Of a stretch of DNA of 64,000 nucleotides, positions 25,829 through 35,388 are shown one piece after another (within the stretch, counting starts at the first letter, position 1; each line of letters begins with the position of its first letter). Source of the DNA: Corallococcus sp. AS-1-6 (GTDB lineage: Bacteria > Myxococcota > Myxococcia > Myxococcales > Myxococcaceae); the NCBI RefSeq assembly GCF_020037015.1, contig NZ_JAIQDE010000038.1:1-64000 (forward strand). Direction: 5' to 3'. The position numbers and the translations under genes are program-made. The notes under the pieces were generated by a model that saw only the letters and a program-made list of their open reading frames with translations, made no database searches and was not told the origin of the DNA.

Positions 25829-27289
25829 GTGCGCATAGAAAAAGACGTGTCCGTTTCCACCGCGACCGCCTCCACCGCGCCCACGAGCACCCCGTCCACC
25901 CGAGGCTCCCGGCTGGCATCCATCGCGGTGGCCAGCGCGCTGTTCATGGAGTTCCTGGACTCCACGGCGCTGTCCACCGCGCTGCCCACGCTGTCCGTGG
26001 CGTTCGGCACCGACCCCGTCCACCTCAAGCTCGCGCTGACGTCGTACATCCTGGCCCTGGCGGTGCTCGCGCCCGCGAGCGGGTGGATCGCCGACCGCTT
26101 CGGTCCGCGCCGCGTCTTCATGACCGCCATGGTCGTGTTCCTCGCGGGCTCCGTGCTGTGCGGCTTCTCCCAGACGCTCGCGCAGCTCGTCGTCTTCCGC
26201 ACGCTCCAGGGGCTGGGCGGCGCGCTGATGGTGCCCGTGGGCCGGCTCATCGTCGTGAACTCGGCGCCGCGCGAGAAGCTGGTGTCCGCGATGAGCTGGT
26301 TCACCATGCCCGCGCTGATGGGACCGCTGCTGGGCCCGCCGCTCGCGGGCCTCATCCTGGGCGTCGCGGACTGGCCGTGGATCTTCTTCATCAACGTGCC
26401 GGTGGGCCTCCTGGGCATGTGGGCCGTGGCGCGCTTCGTGCCCCCGCTGAAGCAGCCGGACCCCGGCCCCTTCGACACGAAGGGCTTCGCCCTCGCCGTG
26501 GTCGCCATCACCGCGCTGATGGGCGCGGCGGAGACGGTGGGCATCGGCCTGGTGCCGTGGCCCGTGCAGGCGGGCATCACGTGGGTGGCGGTGGGGGCGC
26601 TGGTGGCCTACGTGCGGCACGCGCGGCGCACGCCGCGCCCGGTGCTCAACCTGCGCCTGTTCCAGGTGGACACCTTCCGCGCCAGCATGATGGGCGGCGC
26701 GCTGGTGCGCATCGGCCTGGGGGCGACGCCCTTCCTCCTGCCGCTGCTCTTCCAGGTGGCCCTGGGCTGGGGGCCGCTGGAGGCGGGGCTCGTCACCATC
26801 GGGACGGGGCTGGGGGCCTTCGCGTGCAAGCCGGTGGCGCCCGCGCTCATCCGCCGCGTGGGCTTCCGCCAGACGCTCATCGCCTCCAACCTGCTCACCG
26901 CCGCGCTGACGGCCGTGCCCGCCTTCTTCGGCGTCACCACGCCCATCCCGCTCATCATCGGCACGCTGATGTTCAGCGGCTTCATGCGCTCGCTGCAGTT
27001 CACCGCCACCAACACGATGGCCTACGCGGACCTCCCCCGGGAGTCGGTGAGCAACGCCTCCACCGTCGCGGTGGTGACGCAGCAGATGGCGCTGAGCGTG
27101 GGCATCAGCTTCGGCGGCCTGATGCTGCACGTGGCGCGCGGCGGCGGTGACGTGCGCCTCACGCCGGACCGCTTCCTCCTGCCGTTCCTCGCCATCGGCC
27201 TCGTGTCGTCGCTGGCCGGGCCGCTCTTCCGCCGGCTGCGCCCGGACGCGGGCGAGCACATCGGCGGCCGGGCCGCGGCGCGCGGCTGA
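25829..27289 (+). CDS. MFS drug/metabolite exporter (DHA2-like)
   Basis: The 486-residue inner-membrane protein has about 14 hydrophobic helices. It carries the MFS motif A region GWIADRFGPRRVF between helices 2 and 3 and the DHA2-type motif near MEFLDSTALSTALPTLS in helix 1, and a motif-C-like GPLLGPPLAG in helix 5. It should be a proton-driven exporter of a small molecule. The GTG at 25829 is annotated, leaving a 30-residue Ser/Thr-rich cytoplasmic tail. A 19-bp palindrome lies upstream. Confidence 0.92.
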   Translation: MRIEKDVSVSTATASTAPTSTPSTRGSRLASIAVASALFMEFLDSTALSTALPTLSVAFGTDPVHLKLALTSYILALAVLAPASGWIADRFGPRRVFMTAMVVFLAGSVLCGFSQTLAQLVVFRTLQGLGGALMVPVGRLIVVNSAPREKLVSAMSWFTMPALMGPLLGPPLAGLILGVADWPWIFFINVPVGLLGMWAVARFVPPLKQPDPGPFDTKGFALAVVAITALMGAAETVGIGLVPWPVQAGITWVAVGALVAYVRHARRTPRPVLNLRLFQVDTFRASMMGGALVRIGLGATPFLLPLLFQVALGWGPLEAGLVTIGTGLGAFACKPVAPALIRRVGFRQTLIASNLLTAALTAVPAFFGVTTPIPLIIGTLMFSGFMRSLQFTATNTMAYADLPRESVSNASTVAVVTQQMALSVGISFGGLMLHVARGGGDVRLTPDRFLLPFLAIGLVSSLAGPLFRRLRPDAGEHIGGRAAARG

Positions 27290-27410
27290 AGCGTCCGGCG
27301 CGCGACACAGCCGCCGCTCCTTCGTAGGGCAGGCGGGCAGGCGGAGACCCTTTTTCCCACCTTCTTTCATCCCACCCTCCCCACCAGTTTCCCGGCGGGG
27401 AATCCAACGG

Positions 27411-28877
27411 ATGGGGGTGGGAATGGGTTGGGCTGCACTCACAGGACTGCTGCTCGCGGGCATGACGGCGGCGACGCCGCCCACGGCCATCCCGGTGCGG
27501 GGGGGCAACGCGCTGACGCTGCCCGCGCACCGGCACATCGTGCGCGTGTCGCGCAGCGAGGGCTCCGTGCTGCTCACGGCCGTGCAGCAGGGCGGACAGG
27601 ACGGGCACGGCCTGCGCCTGTTCCGCAGCGACAACGGCGGCGGCACCTGGAAGCAGGAGGGCGTCATCCACGACGGCTCCACCTACGACCGCGCGGACCT
27701 GGTGGCGGTGGGCAGGGACGTGGCGCTCGTCTACGCGGTGGAGACGCCGGACAGCACGGGCATCGGCGGCTCCACGGCTCGCGACGTGTACTTCCAGTGG
27801 TGGCGCTACAGCGCGTCCAAGAACCACTGGCTCCCGGACAAGCCCGTGCGCGTGTTCGACTCCACCAGCTCCAGCACCGCGTACTACCGCGCGGAGCTGG
27901 CGCGCGACTCCAAGGGCCGGCTCTGGGTGCAGGCCTTCTTCCGGGAGAAGGACGCGAGCAACACGCTGGTCATCTCCGTGAGCAGCGACGGCGGCTCCAC
28001 CTTCCGCACGCAGTCCGCGCTCGCGCGGGACATCCCGAAGCGCGGCGGCGGGCGGCTCATCAGCCTGGGCAGCCGGCTGATGATGCTGTGGAGCTCGCAC
28101 GACGGCCGCGACACCACGCACTACCGCATCCGGGATGACAGCGCGTCCGTGTCCACCTGGTCCTCCACGCGCACCGCCTTCTCCGACGGCATCTACCACG
28201 GCGCCGCGATGAGCGCGGTGGCGGACGGGAAGGGCGGCCTGCACCTGGTCTACAAGGACAACTCCGAGCGGCTGAGGTACCGCCGCTTCGACGGCTCCAG
28301 CTTCGGCTCCGCGGTGAAGGTGCTGGAGGACGGGGACTGGGCCACGCAGCCGGCGCTCGTGCGCGCGGGCAGCAGCCTGTATCTCTTCTACAACCAGCCC
28401 CGGAGCGACGGCTCCGGCTACCGGCTGTGGGTCCGCGCGCTGTCCTCCAGCGGCAAGCCGGGCGCGGGCAGGGAGCTCGCGTCGGTGTCCGGCTTCGCGG
28501 GCTACCCGGCGGCGCCGGACGTGCTGCCCTCGGGCGTGCCGCTGGTGTGCTTCTTCGGCATCGAGCCGTCCTCCGGCTCCAGCTCCCGGCTGTCCTTCTT
28601 CTCCACCAGCGCGTCGTCGCTCAAGTCCCAGACCGTGGCGGCGAGGCAGGCCCCGGCGGCGGAGGACGAGGACGGCGAGCGGTTCACCGCCACCGGCGGC
28701 CCGGCCGCGTCCCCGCCGCCCCAGGACCCTGGCGCGCTGGTGAGCGCCGCGACGAGCCCCTCCCAGCAGGCGATGGCCGCCGGGTGTGGCGGTGCCAGCG
28801 CGATGCTCGCGGTGGGGGTGACCTTCAGCCTGATGGAGTGGGGCCGCCGCCGGCGCGCCCCGGTCCTGCCCGGCTAG
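27411..28877 (+). CDS. Sialidase-like beta-propeller surface protein with MYXO-CTERM-like end
   Basis: The 488-residue exported protein has a signal peptide (ALTGLLLAGMTAA), repeated Asp-box-like segments of sialidase/BNR propellers (LFRSDNGGGTWKQEG, ISVSSDGGSTFRTQS) and a Ser/Pro-rich stalk. The C-terminus has a GCGG cluster, a hydrophobic helix and RRRR, as in MYXO-CTERM sorting signals. No complete sialidase catalytic set (Arg triad, Tyr/Glu) is evident, so it may bind glycans rather than cleave them. It converges with infC at a shared terminator. Confidence 0.8.
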   Translation: MGVGMGWAALTGLLLAGMTAATPPTAIPVRGGNALTLPAHRHIVRVSRSEGSVLLTAVQQGGQDGHGLRLFRSDNGGGTWKQEGVIHDGSTYDRADLVAVGRDVALVYAVETPDSTGIGGSTARDVYFQWWRYSASKNHWLPDKPVRVFDSTSSSTAYYRAELARDSKGRLWVQAFFREKDASNTLVISVSSDGGSTFRTQSALARDIPKRGGGRLISLGSRLMMLWSSHDGRDTTHYRIRDDSASVSTWSSTRTAFSDGIYHGAAMSAVADGKGGLHLVYKDNSERLRYRRFDGSSFGSAVKVLEDGDWATQPALVRAGSSLYLFYNQPRSDGSGYRLWVRALSSSGKPGAGRELASVSGFAGYPAAPDVLPSGVPLVCFFGIEPSSGSSSRLSFFSTSASSLKSQTVAARQAPAAEDEDGERFTATGGPAASPPPQDPGALVSAATSPSQQAMAAGCGGASAMLAVGVTFSLMEWGRRRRAPVLPG

Positions 28878-28963
28878 CAGGGCAGGCCTTGCGTCGCGGG
28901 CCGCGGAAACGAACGCGGGCGGTCTCCCCGGGACAGGCTTCCCGAGGGGCACCGCCCGTGGGC

Positions 28964-28987
28964 GCGTCTCCCGGCGAGGGGAGACGC
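28964..28987. terminator. Convergent terminator between the sialidase-like gene and infC
   Basis: GCGTCTCCC and GGGAGACGC form a perfect 9-bp stem with a 6-base loop. A second hairpin based on CGGGCGGT and ACCGCCCG lies just to its left (about 28915-28958). Between two converging genes both can act bidirectionally. Confidence 0.65.
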
Positions 28988-29001
28988 GAGCCTGCACGCG
29001 G

Positions 29002-29754
<753 letters not shown>

Positions 29755-29976
29755 GTGAACATCCTCCAAAAAGGGTTAGCGGACCCACCACCCGTGAAGA
29801 TGTGGCGGACCCTCCAATGTGTCAGTCCCCTCCGGCGGAGAAGGCAGGCGGGCGGCCTTCCGCCCCTCGGGGCAGGGAGACGTGCAACGGACTCTATCCG
29901 GTTCACGTCCCCCAGGGGCAAGGTAACGCGGGGCACCCCCCATTCCCATGACCCCCTGTTGCCTATGATGCGCCCC

Positions 29977-31224
29977 ATGGTGAAACGGTCCGCTGCGTCC
30001 GCCAGGGAGAGGACAGGATGCCGACCCTGGAGGGAGGTTGCGCTCGGGGCCGGGCTGGTGCTTGCCTGCCTGCCCGCATGCGGGCCGGTGGACGGCGGCC
30101 CTGGGGGGCCCCCCACCCCTGACAGTGCCCGGGGCCAGGCCCTGGTCCAGGGCTCGGACGCCCCCGGGGACCCGGCGGCGGTGGCGCTGGTGGCCCGGCG
30201 CACGCGCTGTGGAGGGGAGGCGCCGGTGCTCCTCTGCTCGGGCGCCCTCATCGCCCCGGACGTGGTGCTGACGGCGGCGCACTGCCTGGCCGTCTTCGGG
30301 GAGGCGGGCCCCTACGAGGTCTTCCTGGGCCCCACGCTGCTCCCGGAGCCCGGCCCCGGCGGGCGGTTCGTGCGGGTCACCCGGGCGGTGGCCCACCCCG
30401 GGTTCGTCCCGGCCACGCACGCCTGGGACGCCGCGCTCCTGCGGCTGGCGGTGCCCGTGACGGACGTCCCGCCCTTCCGGCTCCCCCAGGCGGGGGACGT
30501 CCCGGTGGCGCCGGGGGAGCTCGTGCGGGCGGTGGGCTACGGCGACACGAAGGACGCGGCCCGGCCCGCGGGCCAGCGGCGACAGGGGCTGCTCCAGGTG
30601 ACGGCCGTCACCGGCGGCGCCTTCCAGGCCGGCCCCGCCCCGGCCATGACCTGCGTGGGGGACAGCGGCGGCCCGGTGCTGGGCGGCCCGGCGGGGAACG
30701 AGGTGCTCCGGGGTATCACCGTCAGCGGGGACGTGGCCTGCCGCGCGGAGGCGGTCCAGGTGCGGGTGGACGCGCTGGAGGACTTCCTCCGCCCCTTCCT
30801 GGAGGAGGCCCCGCCCCCCGCCCCCACCGGGACGCTCCCCCTGGACGCCCTCTGCGAGGAGGCCTGCGCGAGCGACGCGGACTGTCCCTCCGGCCTGCAA
30901 TGCGTCACCGCCGGCGCGGCTCCCGCCCGGTGCCTCCTGCCCGCGCTCCAGGCCGGGACCTTCGGCGCGGCCTGCACGGAGGACGCGGCGTGCGGCGCCC
31001 GGGGCGTGTGCGCCCGCCTGGAGGTGGACGGGGACGGCGCCTGCCGCTGCTTCACCCCCTGCGAGGCCACCGTCGACCCGCCAACACCGGACCTGGACCG
31101 GCCCGACGTCAGATGTGGCTGCGGCAGCGGCCCCGGCGCCCTGGGCGCTACACTCGCCGTCCTGCTGGGGCTGTTCTGGCGACAGTCTCCTCGCGCGCTT
31201 TCAGGAGGCCGGTTCCGGGTGTGA
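29977..31224 (+). CDS. Trypsin-like serine protease, lipoprotein signal and MYXO-CTERM-like end
   Basis: The 415-residue exported protein has a signal ending ACLPACG (possible lipobox) and a chymotrypsin-fold domain (about 45-275) with the complete triad His102 (TAAHC), Asp151 (HAWDAALL) and Ser230 (GDSGGP). A Cys-rich region (about 285-370, at least ten Cys, EGF-like spacing) follows, and a C-terminal GCGSG cluster plus a hydrophobic helix resembling MYXO-CTERM. It is probably cell-surface and may serve in predation or processing. ATG at 29965 is an alternative start. No strong ribosome site is visible. Confidence 0.88.
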   Translation: MVKRSAASARERTGCRPWREVALGAGLVLACLPACGPVDGGPGGPPTPDSARGQALVQGSDAPGDPAAVALVARRTRCGGEAPVLLCSGALIAPDVVLTAAHCLAVFGEAGPYEVFLGPTLLPEPGPGGRFVRVTRAVAHPGFVPATHAWDAALLRLAVPVTDVPPFRLPQAGDVPVAPGELVRAVGYGDTKDAARPAGQRRQGLLQVTAVTGGAFQAGPAPAMTCVGDSGGPVLGGPAGNEVLRGITVSGDVACRAEAVQVRVDALEDFLRPFLEEAPPPAPTGTLPLDALCEEACASDADCPSGLQCVTAGAAPARCLLPALQAGTFGAACTEDAACGARGVCARLEVDGDGACRCFTPCEATVDPPTPDLDRPDVRCGCGSGPGALGATLAVLLGLFWRQSPRALSGGRFRV

Positions 31225-31237
31225 CTCCGCGTGAAAG

Positions 31238-31263
31238 CGCCTACAGAACCGCAAGTGTAGGCG
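31238..31263 (+). terminator. Hairpin after the protease gene
   Basis: CGCCTACA and TGTAGGCG form a perfect 8-bp stem with a 10-base loop, 14 bases past the protease stop. It is followed by AAACTCC rather than a T-run, so it may instead act as a leader structure for the LysM gene. Confidence 0.5.
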
Positions 31264-31332
31264 AAACTCCGCGAATCCATTTCCGAGAATCAGGCATACA
31301 CGTTTTCGGCAATCGCGAAGGTCCTTCCCCCC

Positions 31333-31935
31333 ATGGACTACAAGATCAAGTCGGGCGACACGCTGAGCGCGCTGGCCAAGCGCTTCAACACGGACGTGGA
31401 TTCGCTGGTGAAGGCGAACCCGAACATCACCAACAAGGACCTCATCTACGCGGACGCGACCCTCAACATCCCGGGCAGCAAGGATGAGTTCCAGGCGCAG
31501 GGCGTGTCCAAGGGGCCGGACCTGACGGGCGGGGCGCAGCAGACGCAGGGCGCGCAGCCGGTGGGGGACGTGCCGCCGGGCCAGGTGGGGGATTGGATCA
31601 AGCAGGCCATGGACATCCTCAAGGCCAACGGCGTCCCCACGGACAAGATGAACCCCCAGGACATCGCGAAGATCATCCAGCACGAGTCCAGCGGGAACCC
31701 GAACGCCATCAACCTCTGGGACTCCAACGCCCAGAAGGGCACCCCGTCCATCGGCCTGATGCAGACCATCCAGCCGACGTTCGACGCGTACAAGCTCCCC
31801 GGCCACGACAACATCCGCAACCCGGTGGACAACATCATCGCGGGCGTCCGCTACTCCATCGAGCGCTACGGCTCCGTGTCCAACGTCCCCGGCATCCAGG
31901 GCCTGAACAGCGGCAGCGGCTACGTCGGTTACTGA
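31333..31935 (+). CDS. LysM plus transglycosylase-like protein without signal peptide
   Basis: The 200-residue protein has an N-terminal LysM domain (residues 2-47, YKIKSGDTLSALAKRFN, LIYADATLNIPG) that binds peptidoglycan, then a linker. A soluble lytic transglycosylase-like domain (about 85-180) follows with catalytic Glu in IIQHESSGNPNAIN and SIGLMQTIQPTFDAY. It should cleave the glycan backbone. LysM starts at residue 2, so there is no Sec or Tat signal. Export must therefore use another route (for example a phage-like or contractile system, or lysis) or the start is misplaced. No phage genes are nearby. Confidence 0.88.
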   Translation: MDYKIKSGDTLSALAKRFNTDVDSLVKANPNITNKDLIYADATLNIPGSKDEFQAQGVSKGPDLTGGAQQTQGAQPVGDVPPGQVGDWIKQAMDILKANGVPTDKMNPQDIAKIIQHESSGNPNAINLWDSNAQKGTPSIGLMQTIQPTFDAYKLPGHDNIRNPVDNIIAGVRYSIERYGSVSNVPGIQGLNSGSGYVGY

Positions 31936-31963
31936 CCGGCGCTGACAGGGCCCGGACGCACCG

Positions 31964-32008
31964 CGCCCCGCGGTGGAAGACGGTCGTCGCCGTCTCCCAC
32001 GCGGGGCG
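31964..32008. terminator. Strong bidirectional terminator between the LysM gene and a basic protein gene
   Basis: A 20-base arm beginning CGCCCCGC pairs with a 19-base arm ending GCGGGGCG, with one bulge and one mismatch, around a TCGTCG loop. TCGTCATTTCC follows. It separates two convergent genes. Confidence 0.75.
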
Positions 32009-32031
32009 TCGTCATTTCCGGAAGCGGGCCG

Positions 32032-32328
32032 TCAGCCCCCGTGCAGCGGAGAGCGCTCCCGCGGGCCACCCGCGCTCTTGATGTGGATCTGGCTGGGCGC
32101 CTTCTTGCGCCCCCGGAGCCCCGTGCCCCGGTTGTTGCGCTTGGGGCCATGGTCGCCAGCGGCGGGGCCCAGCGTCACGCGCTTCAGCTCCTTCTGCCGC
32201 AACAGCGCCGCCGCGTCGTCATGGGCCAGCGTCTTCCGCCCATTGCTGGCCTGCACACTCGCCTGGGCCGCATGGGGATCCACGCGCCGCCTGTTCTTGA
32301 TGCCTGCCACTCGGGTCCGCACGGACAT
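32032..32328 (-). CDS. Small basic protein, 98 residues
   Basis: The protein is rich in Arg and Lys throughout (NRRRVDPHAAQ, RQKELKRVTLG, KRNNRGTGLRGRKK) and has no hydrophobic helix, which suggests nucleic-acid or ribosome association, or a small acid-soluble role. The start is secure: AAGGAGGACTTC stands directly before the ATG. No family recognised. Confidence 0.75.
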   Translation of the reverse strand: MSVRTRVAGIKNRRRVDPHAAQASVQASNGRKTLAHDDAAALLRQKELKRVTLGPAAGDHGPKRNNRGTGLRGRKKAPSQIHIKSAGGPRERSPLHGG

Positions 32329-32510
32329 GAAGTCCTCCTTTGAGTTGAGGTAGGGACCCCGGCGGGGTGTTGCCATCCCTGGCGACGGGCGGGACAGGGG
32401 CCGCCCCGTGAGCATGCGGGACGCGGGCGCCCGGTGGCGCGGGATGACAGGGGGCACGCGGGCTGGCGGTCTCCCGGGAGCGGGAATCCCGCCCGGACCG
32501 CGCCGCGGCC

Positions 32511-33026
32511 TCAGGTCAGGTCTTCGTTGTCGCGGCGGGCGCGCTTCTTCGCCTTGGGCTTGCCAGGCCTGGCCGCCTTGGCCTTCTTCTTCTCCGTGGT
32601 CTCCGGCGGGAACAGCCAGCCGTCCTCGGGGCGGGGCTGGGAGGCGTTCACCGGCTCCAGGTGCTGGCCGCGGCAGCCCCGGCACCAGGACTGCGGACGG
32701 CGCTGGCCCTGGCTCATGATGCGGAAGCCGAAGTCCTGCTCCGTGGGCCCCACGTGGCCGCAGCGCGGGCAGCGCGTCATGGACGTGGTGCCCGTCTCCC
32801 GGGCCTTCTCCTTCCCGTGCTCCACCACCAGGGCGAGCGCGGCGGCGAACCCCAGCTTGCGCTCAGAGGGCACGTGGAACTGACGCGCGCGCTTGCGGGC
32901 GCCCCGGCCCATCACGGGCAGGAGGTCCAGGCCTCCCAGGAGGTTGCGCTGCTCCAGGACTCGCGACGGAGACGATGGCGGGGTCGAGTGGCTCACGCGA
33001 TCATTTCTACGGGAGGGGTCTGACAT
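32511..33026 (-). CDS. Zinc-ribbon protein with Lys/Arg-rich tail
   Basis: The 171-residue protein has a zinc-ribbon-like pair CPRCGHVG and, 31 residues on, CRGC, followed by an acidic stretch and a strongly basic C-terminus rich in KKAKAA and KAKKRARR. It is probably nucleic-acid binding. The ATG at 33026 is annotated, but no good ribosome site is seen and a GTG at about 32993 is possible. Function unknown. Confidence 0.65.
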   Translation of the reverse strand: MSDPSRRNDRVSHSTPPSSPSRVLEQRNLLGGLDLLPVMGRGARKRARQFHVPSERKLGFAAALALVVEHGKEKARETGTTSMTRCPRCGHVGPTEQDFGFRIMSQGQRRPQSWCRGCRGQHLEPVNASQPRPEDGWLFPPETTEKKKAKAARPGKPKAKKRARRDNEDLT

Positions 33027-33244
33027 GCCCGCTTCACGCGCCGGGTCGCCAGGTCCCGCTCCATTCGGAGGTCTGGACACATGTTCAGTAACCCCTGGCA
33101 TTTCCAGGGGATTCCTCCCGGCGGCCGGGTGGGGGTGGGGCGCCTGGGGGCGGGGCCCGCCTGCCTGCCGGGCGCGGACCGGGGTGGGGGTGCCCACCTT
33201 CCAGGAGGTCCCATCCCCCCCTTTCACCCGCCGGAGGTGTGCCC

Positions 33245-33703
33245 ATGGCCCAGGCCCACGACACCGAAACCGAGAAGCAGGAACGCCAGGCGCGGCGGCA
33301 CGAAGCCCACGTGCGCTCCACCTACGCGGCGTTCATCCACCACCTGTGTGACTTGAGCGCCCTGCCGCCCGCGCTCGCGGAGTCCGCCGCCGTGTCGGTG
33401 CTGAGCGCGCTGGAGCGCCGGCTCATGCCCAACGGGGCGCGCAACCTGGAGTCCCAGTTGCCGCGGATGCTGGTGGAGTTCCTGCCGCCCCCGGAGGCGC
33501 GCCCCCCGCGCCCGCACCGCTTCGGCCGCGAGGAGTTCGTCGCGTCCGTGGCGGAGGACCTCCAGATGCCGGCGGACCAGGCGGAGCTGGTGGTCCGCGC
33601 GGTGCTGCGCGCCTTCCAGGACCAGATTTCAGAAGGCGAGGCGGACAAGGTCGCCAGCAACCTGCCCGCCGACCTGCAGGCCCTCTGGCGCCTCACGCAG
33701 TAG
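33245..33703 (+). CDS. DUF2267-like protein
   Basis: The 152-residue all-helical protein has the DUF2267 look: HLCDLSALPPALAESAAVSVLSALERRL, then REEFVASVAEDLQMPADQAELVVRAVLRAFQDQIS cut by short turns, then VASNLPADLQALW. A strong ribosome site (GGAGGTG) precedes the ATG. The function of the family is not known. It is convergent with the HAD nucleotidase gene, 33 bases away. Confidence 0.85.
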   Translation: MAQAHDTETEKQERQARRHEAHVRSTYAAFIHHLCDLSALPPALAESAAVSVLSALERRLMPNGARNLESQLPRMLVEFLPPPEARPPRPHRFGREEFVASVAEDLQMPADQAELVVRAVLRAFQDQISEGEADKVASNLPADLQALWRLTQ

Positions 33704-33736
33704 CCCACCGTGAGGCGCGGCTCGGATGGTCCCTGG

Positions 33737-35230
33737 CTACTCCGCGGGGCCGCTGCCCGCGCCGTCCCCGGTGGTGAACACCGGGGTGCCGCCGGGGATG
33801 CTGGGGTCGTGCGGGAGGCTGCCGCGCGGGCTGCGCAGGTAGACGAACGGCGTGGCGAAGAGGAAGTTGCTCACGCGCGACGTGTAGATGTCCGCGTAGC
33901 GCTCCACCTGCCGCGCCAGGTGGCTCTTGTCGTTGCCGGCGCGGGTGAGCAGGCCCCAGTGCGGGTTGGACAGCTCGCTGGCCGCGCGGGCCATGGGGCC
34001 CAGCTCCGCGTCCAGCGCCTCCAGCTCCGCGCGCAGCTCCGTGAGCCGCGTCACCAGCTCGCCCTCCGTGACGTCCGAGCGGGGGCCGTACTGGTGCCTG
34101 CGCCGCTGGAGCTCCAGGCGCACCTGGCAGCTCTCCGCCTCCAGGCGCTCCTTCTTGAGCATGCGCTCGCCAATGCGCACCTCGGTGGCGCGGAAGGCGG
34201 CGATGGCGCGCACCTCGTCCTCCAGCTCGCGCAGGATGAGCGCGGTGCGCCAACGCAGCACGTTCTTGCTGACGTGCACGTCGCCGAACATGTGGTCGCC
34301 CACGTAGAGGATTTCGTCGCCGGACAGGCCCAGGTGCCGCTCCAGCTCCAGCGCGCTGCCGCCGAAGTAGGGCTTGCTCTTGTCCAGCGGTCCGGAGTGC
34401 GGCCGCAGCAGCGCTTCACCATTCGCCTCCACCACCTCGAAGAGGGTGGAGCGGGTGGTGAAGAACTCGGGCTTGCGCGCGCTGACGATGACCACGTCGA
34501 AGAGCTGGCGCCAGGTCATGCCCTCGGGCAGGTGCCGGTCGAAGGCGAAGTGCATCATGGGCTCGGTGTAGGCCCACTCGCTGTTGGTGATGAGCAGCAC
34601 CTTCTTGCCGGCGTTCTTCTGGTCCAGCAGCGCGAGCGGCGTCTCCGGGTCGTCGATGACGTAGCGCTCGGGGTCCGCGATGATTTCGGCCTTGAGGCGC
34701 CCCTGCATGTGCGTGGCGTCCAGGTTCTTGCGCACGTGCTCGTAGAGGTCCGCGTAGCCCATGGGGCCCGGGAGCTGGCCGGCGTCCAGGCGGTCCACGA
34801 GCTGCGCGTAGATGCAGGCCTCGGAGAGGGAGAACAGCGTGTTGAGGAACACCCAGCGCCGGTCCGCCAGGTCGATGACGGTGCGGGTATAGGCCTCGCG
34901 CTGGGACTCGAAGTCCATGGGGCGGCTGCCGTGCAGGGCCTTCTTCACGAAGCCGAAGCGGTTGGCCTTGAGGAGGTTGCCCTTGGCGGTGTCGATGATG
35001 AGCCCGCGGATGGCGAGCATCGGGTCGAACGTCAGGTCAGCGACGGGCCAGCCCTGCTCCACCAGCCGGTCGCGAATGTATTCGTACGCGCGGCGTTCCC
35101 ACGCTTCCACGCGGTAGTGGATGAGCGTGTAGTCCATGTCGTAGCCCACGGCCTTGATGGCGCGCATGTTGAGGGTGCGGTTGCAGAACAGGCCGCGTTC
35201 GGGCGGGGGACCGGAGAAGTGAGGAGCCAT
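33737..35230 (-). CDS. HAD-IG family 5'-nucleotidase
   Basis: The 497-residue protein begins (about residue 21) with AVGYDMDYTLIHY, carrying the HAD nucleophile Asp in DxDxT. VLLITNSEWAY is motif II and DEILYVGDHMFGDV holds the motif IV acids. The length and order fit the HAD superfamily IG 5'-nucleotidases related to eukaryotic NT5C2, which remove phosphate from nucleoside monophosphates. A long coiled-coil-like cap insertion (about 330-420) is typical. The ATG at 35230 is preferred. Confidence 0.92.
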   Translation of the reverse strand: MAPHFSGPPPERGLFCNRTLNMRAIKAVGYDMDYTLIHYRVEAWERRAYEYIRDRLVEQGWPVADLTFDPMLAIRGLIIDTAKGNLLKANRFGFVKKALHGSRPMDFESQREAYTRTVIDLADRRWVFLNTLFSLSEACIYAQLVDRLDAGQLPGPMGYADLYEHVRKNLDATHMQGRLKAEIIADPERYVIDDPETPLALLDQKNAGKKVLLITNSEWAYTEPMMHFAFDRHLPEGMTWRQLFDVVIVSARKPEFFTTRSTLFEVVEANGEALLRPHSGPLDKSKPYFGGSALELERHLGLSGDEILYVGDHMFGDVHVSKNVLRWRTALILRELEDEVRAIAAFRATEVRIGERMLKKERLEAESCQVRLELQRRRHQYGPRSDVTEGELVTRLTELRAELEALDAELGPMARAASELSNPHWGLLTRAGNDKSHLARQVERYADIYTSRVSNFLFATPFVYLRSPRGSLPHDPSIPGGTPVFTTGDGAGSGPAE

Positions 35231-35388
35231 GGGGCAAGGCTTGCCAAGGCTTGCACGCAAAGTCGAGCGGCCCGTGTGCCCGAGTCGCCCCGTGGGCAGG
35301 CCCGGGGCGTCCGGGTGTCGGAAAGATGGGATACAGGTGACGCACGCGCCGCGAAGGCCGGGCACGCGCGGAACCAAAGGGCAGACAC

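Noticed and set aside
24590-27682. Very long minus-strand open frame (about 1030 residues) across the MFS region
   Set aside because: It runs antisense to three real genes, is rich in His/Arg/Ala repeats and has no recognisable domain.
31238-31263. Hairpin as a tRNA or small RNA gene
   Set aside because: Only one short stem is present, with no cloverleaf, CCA-type end or second stem.
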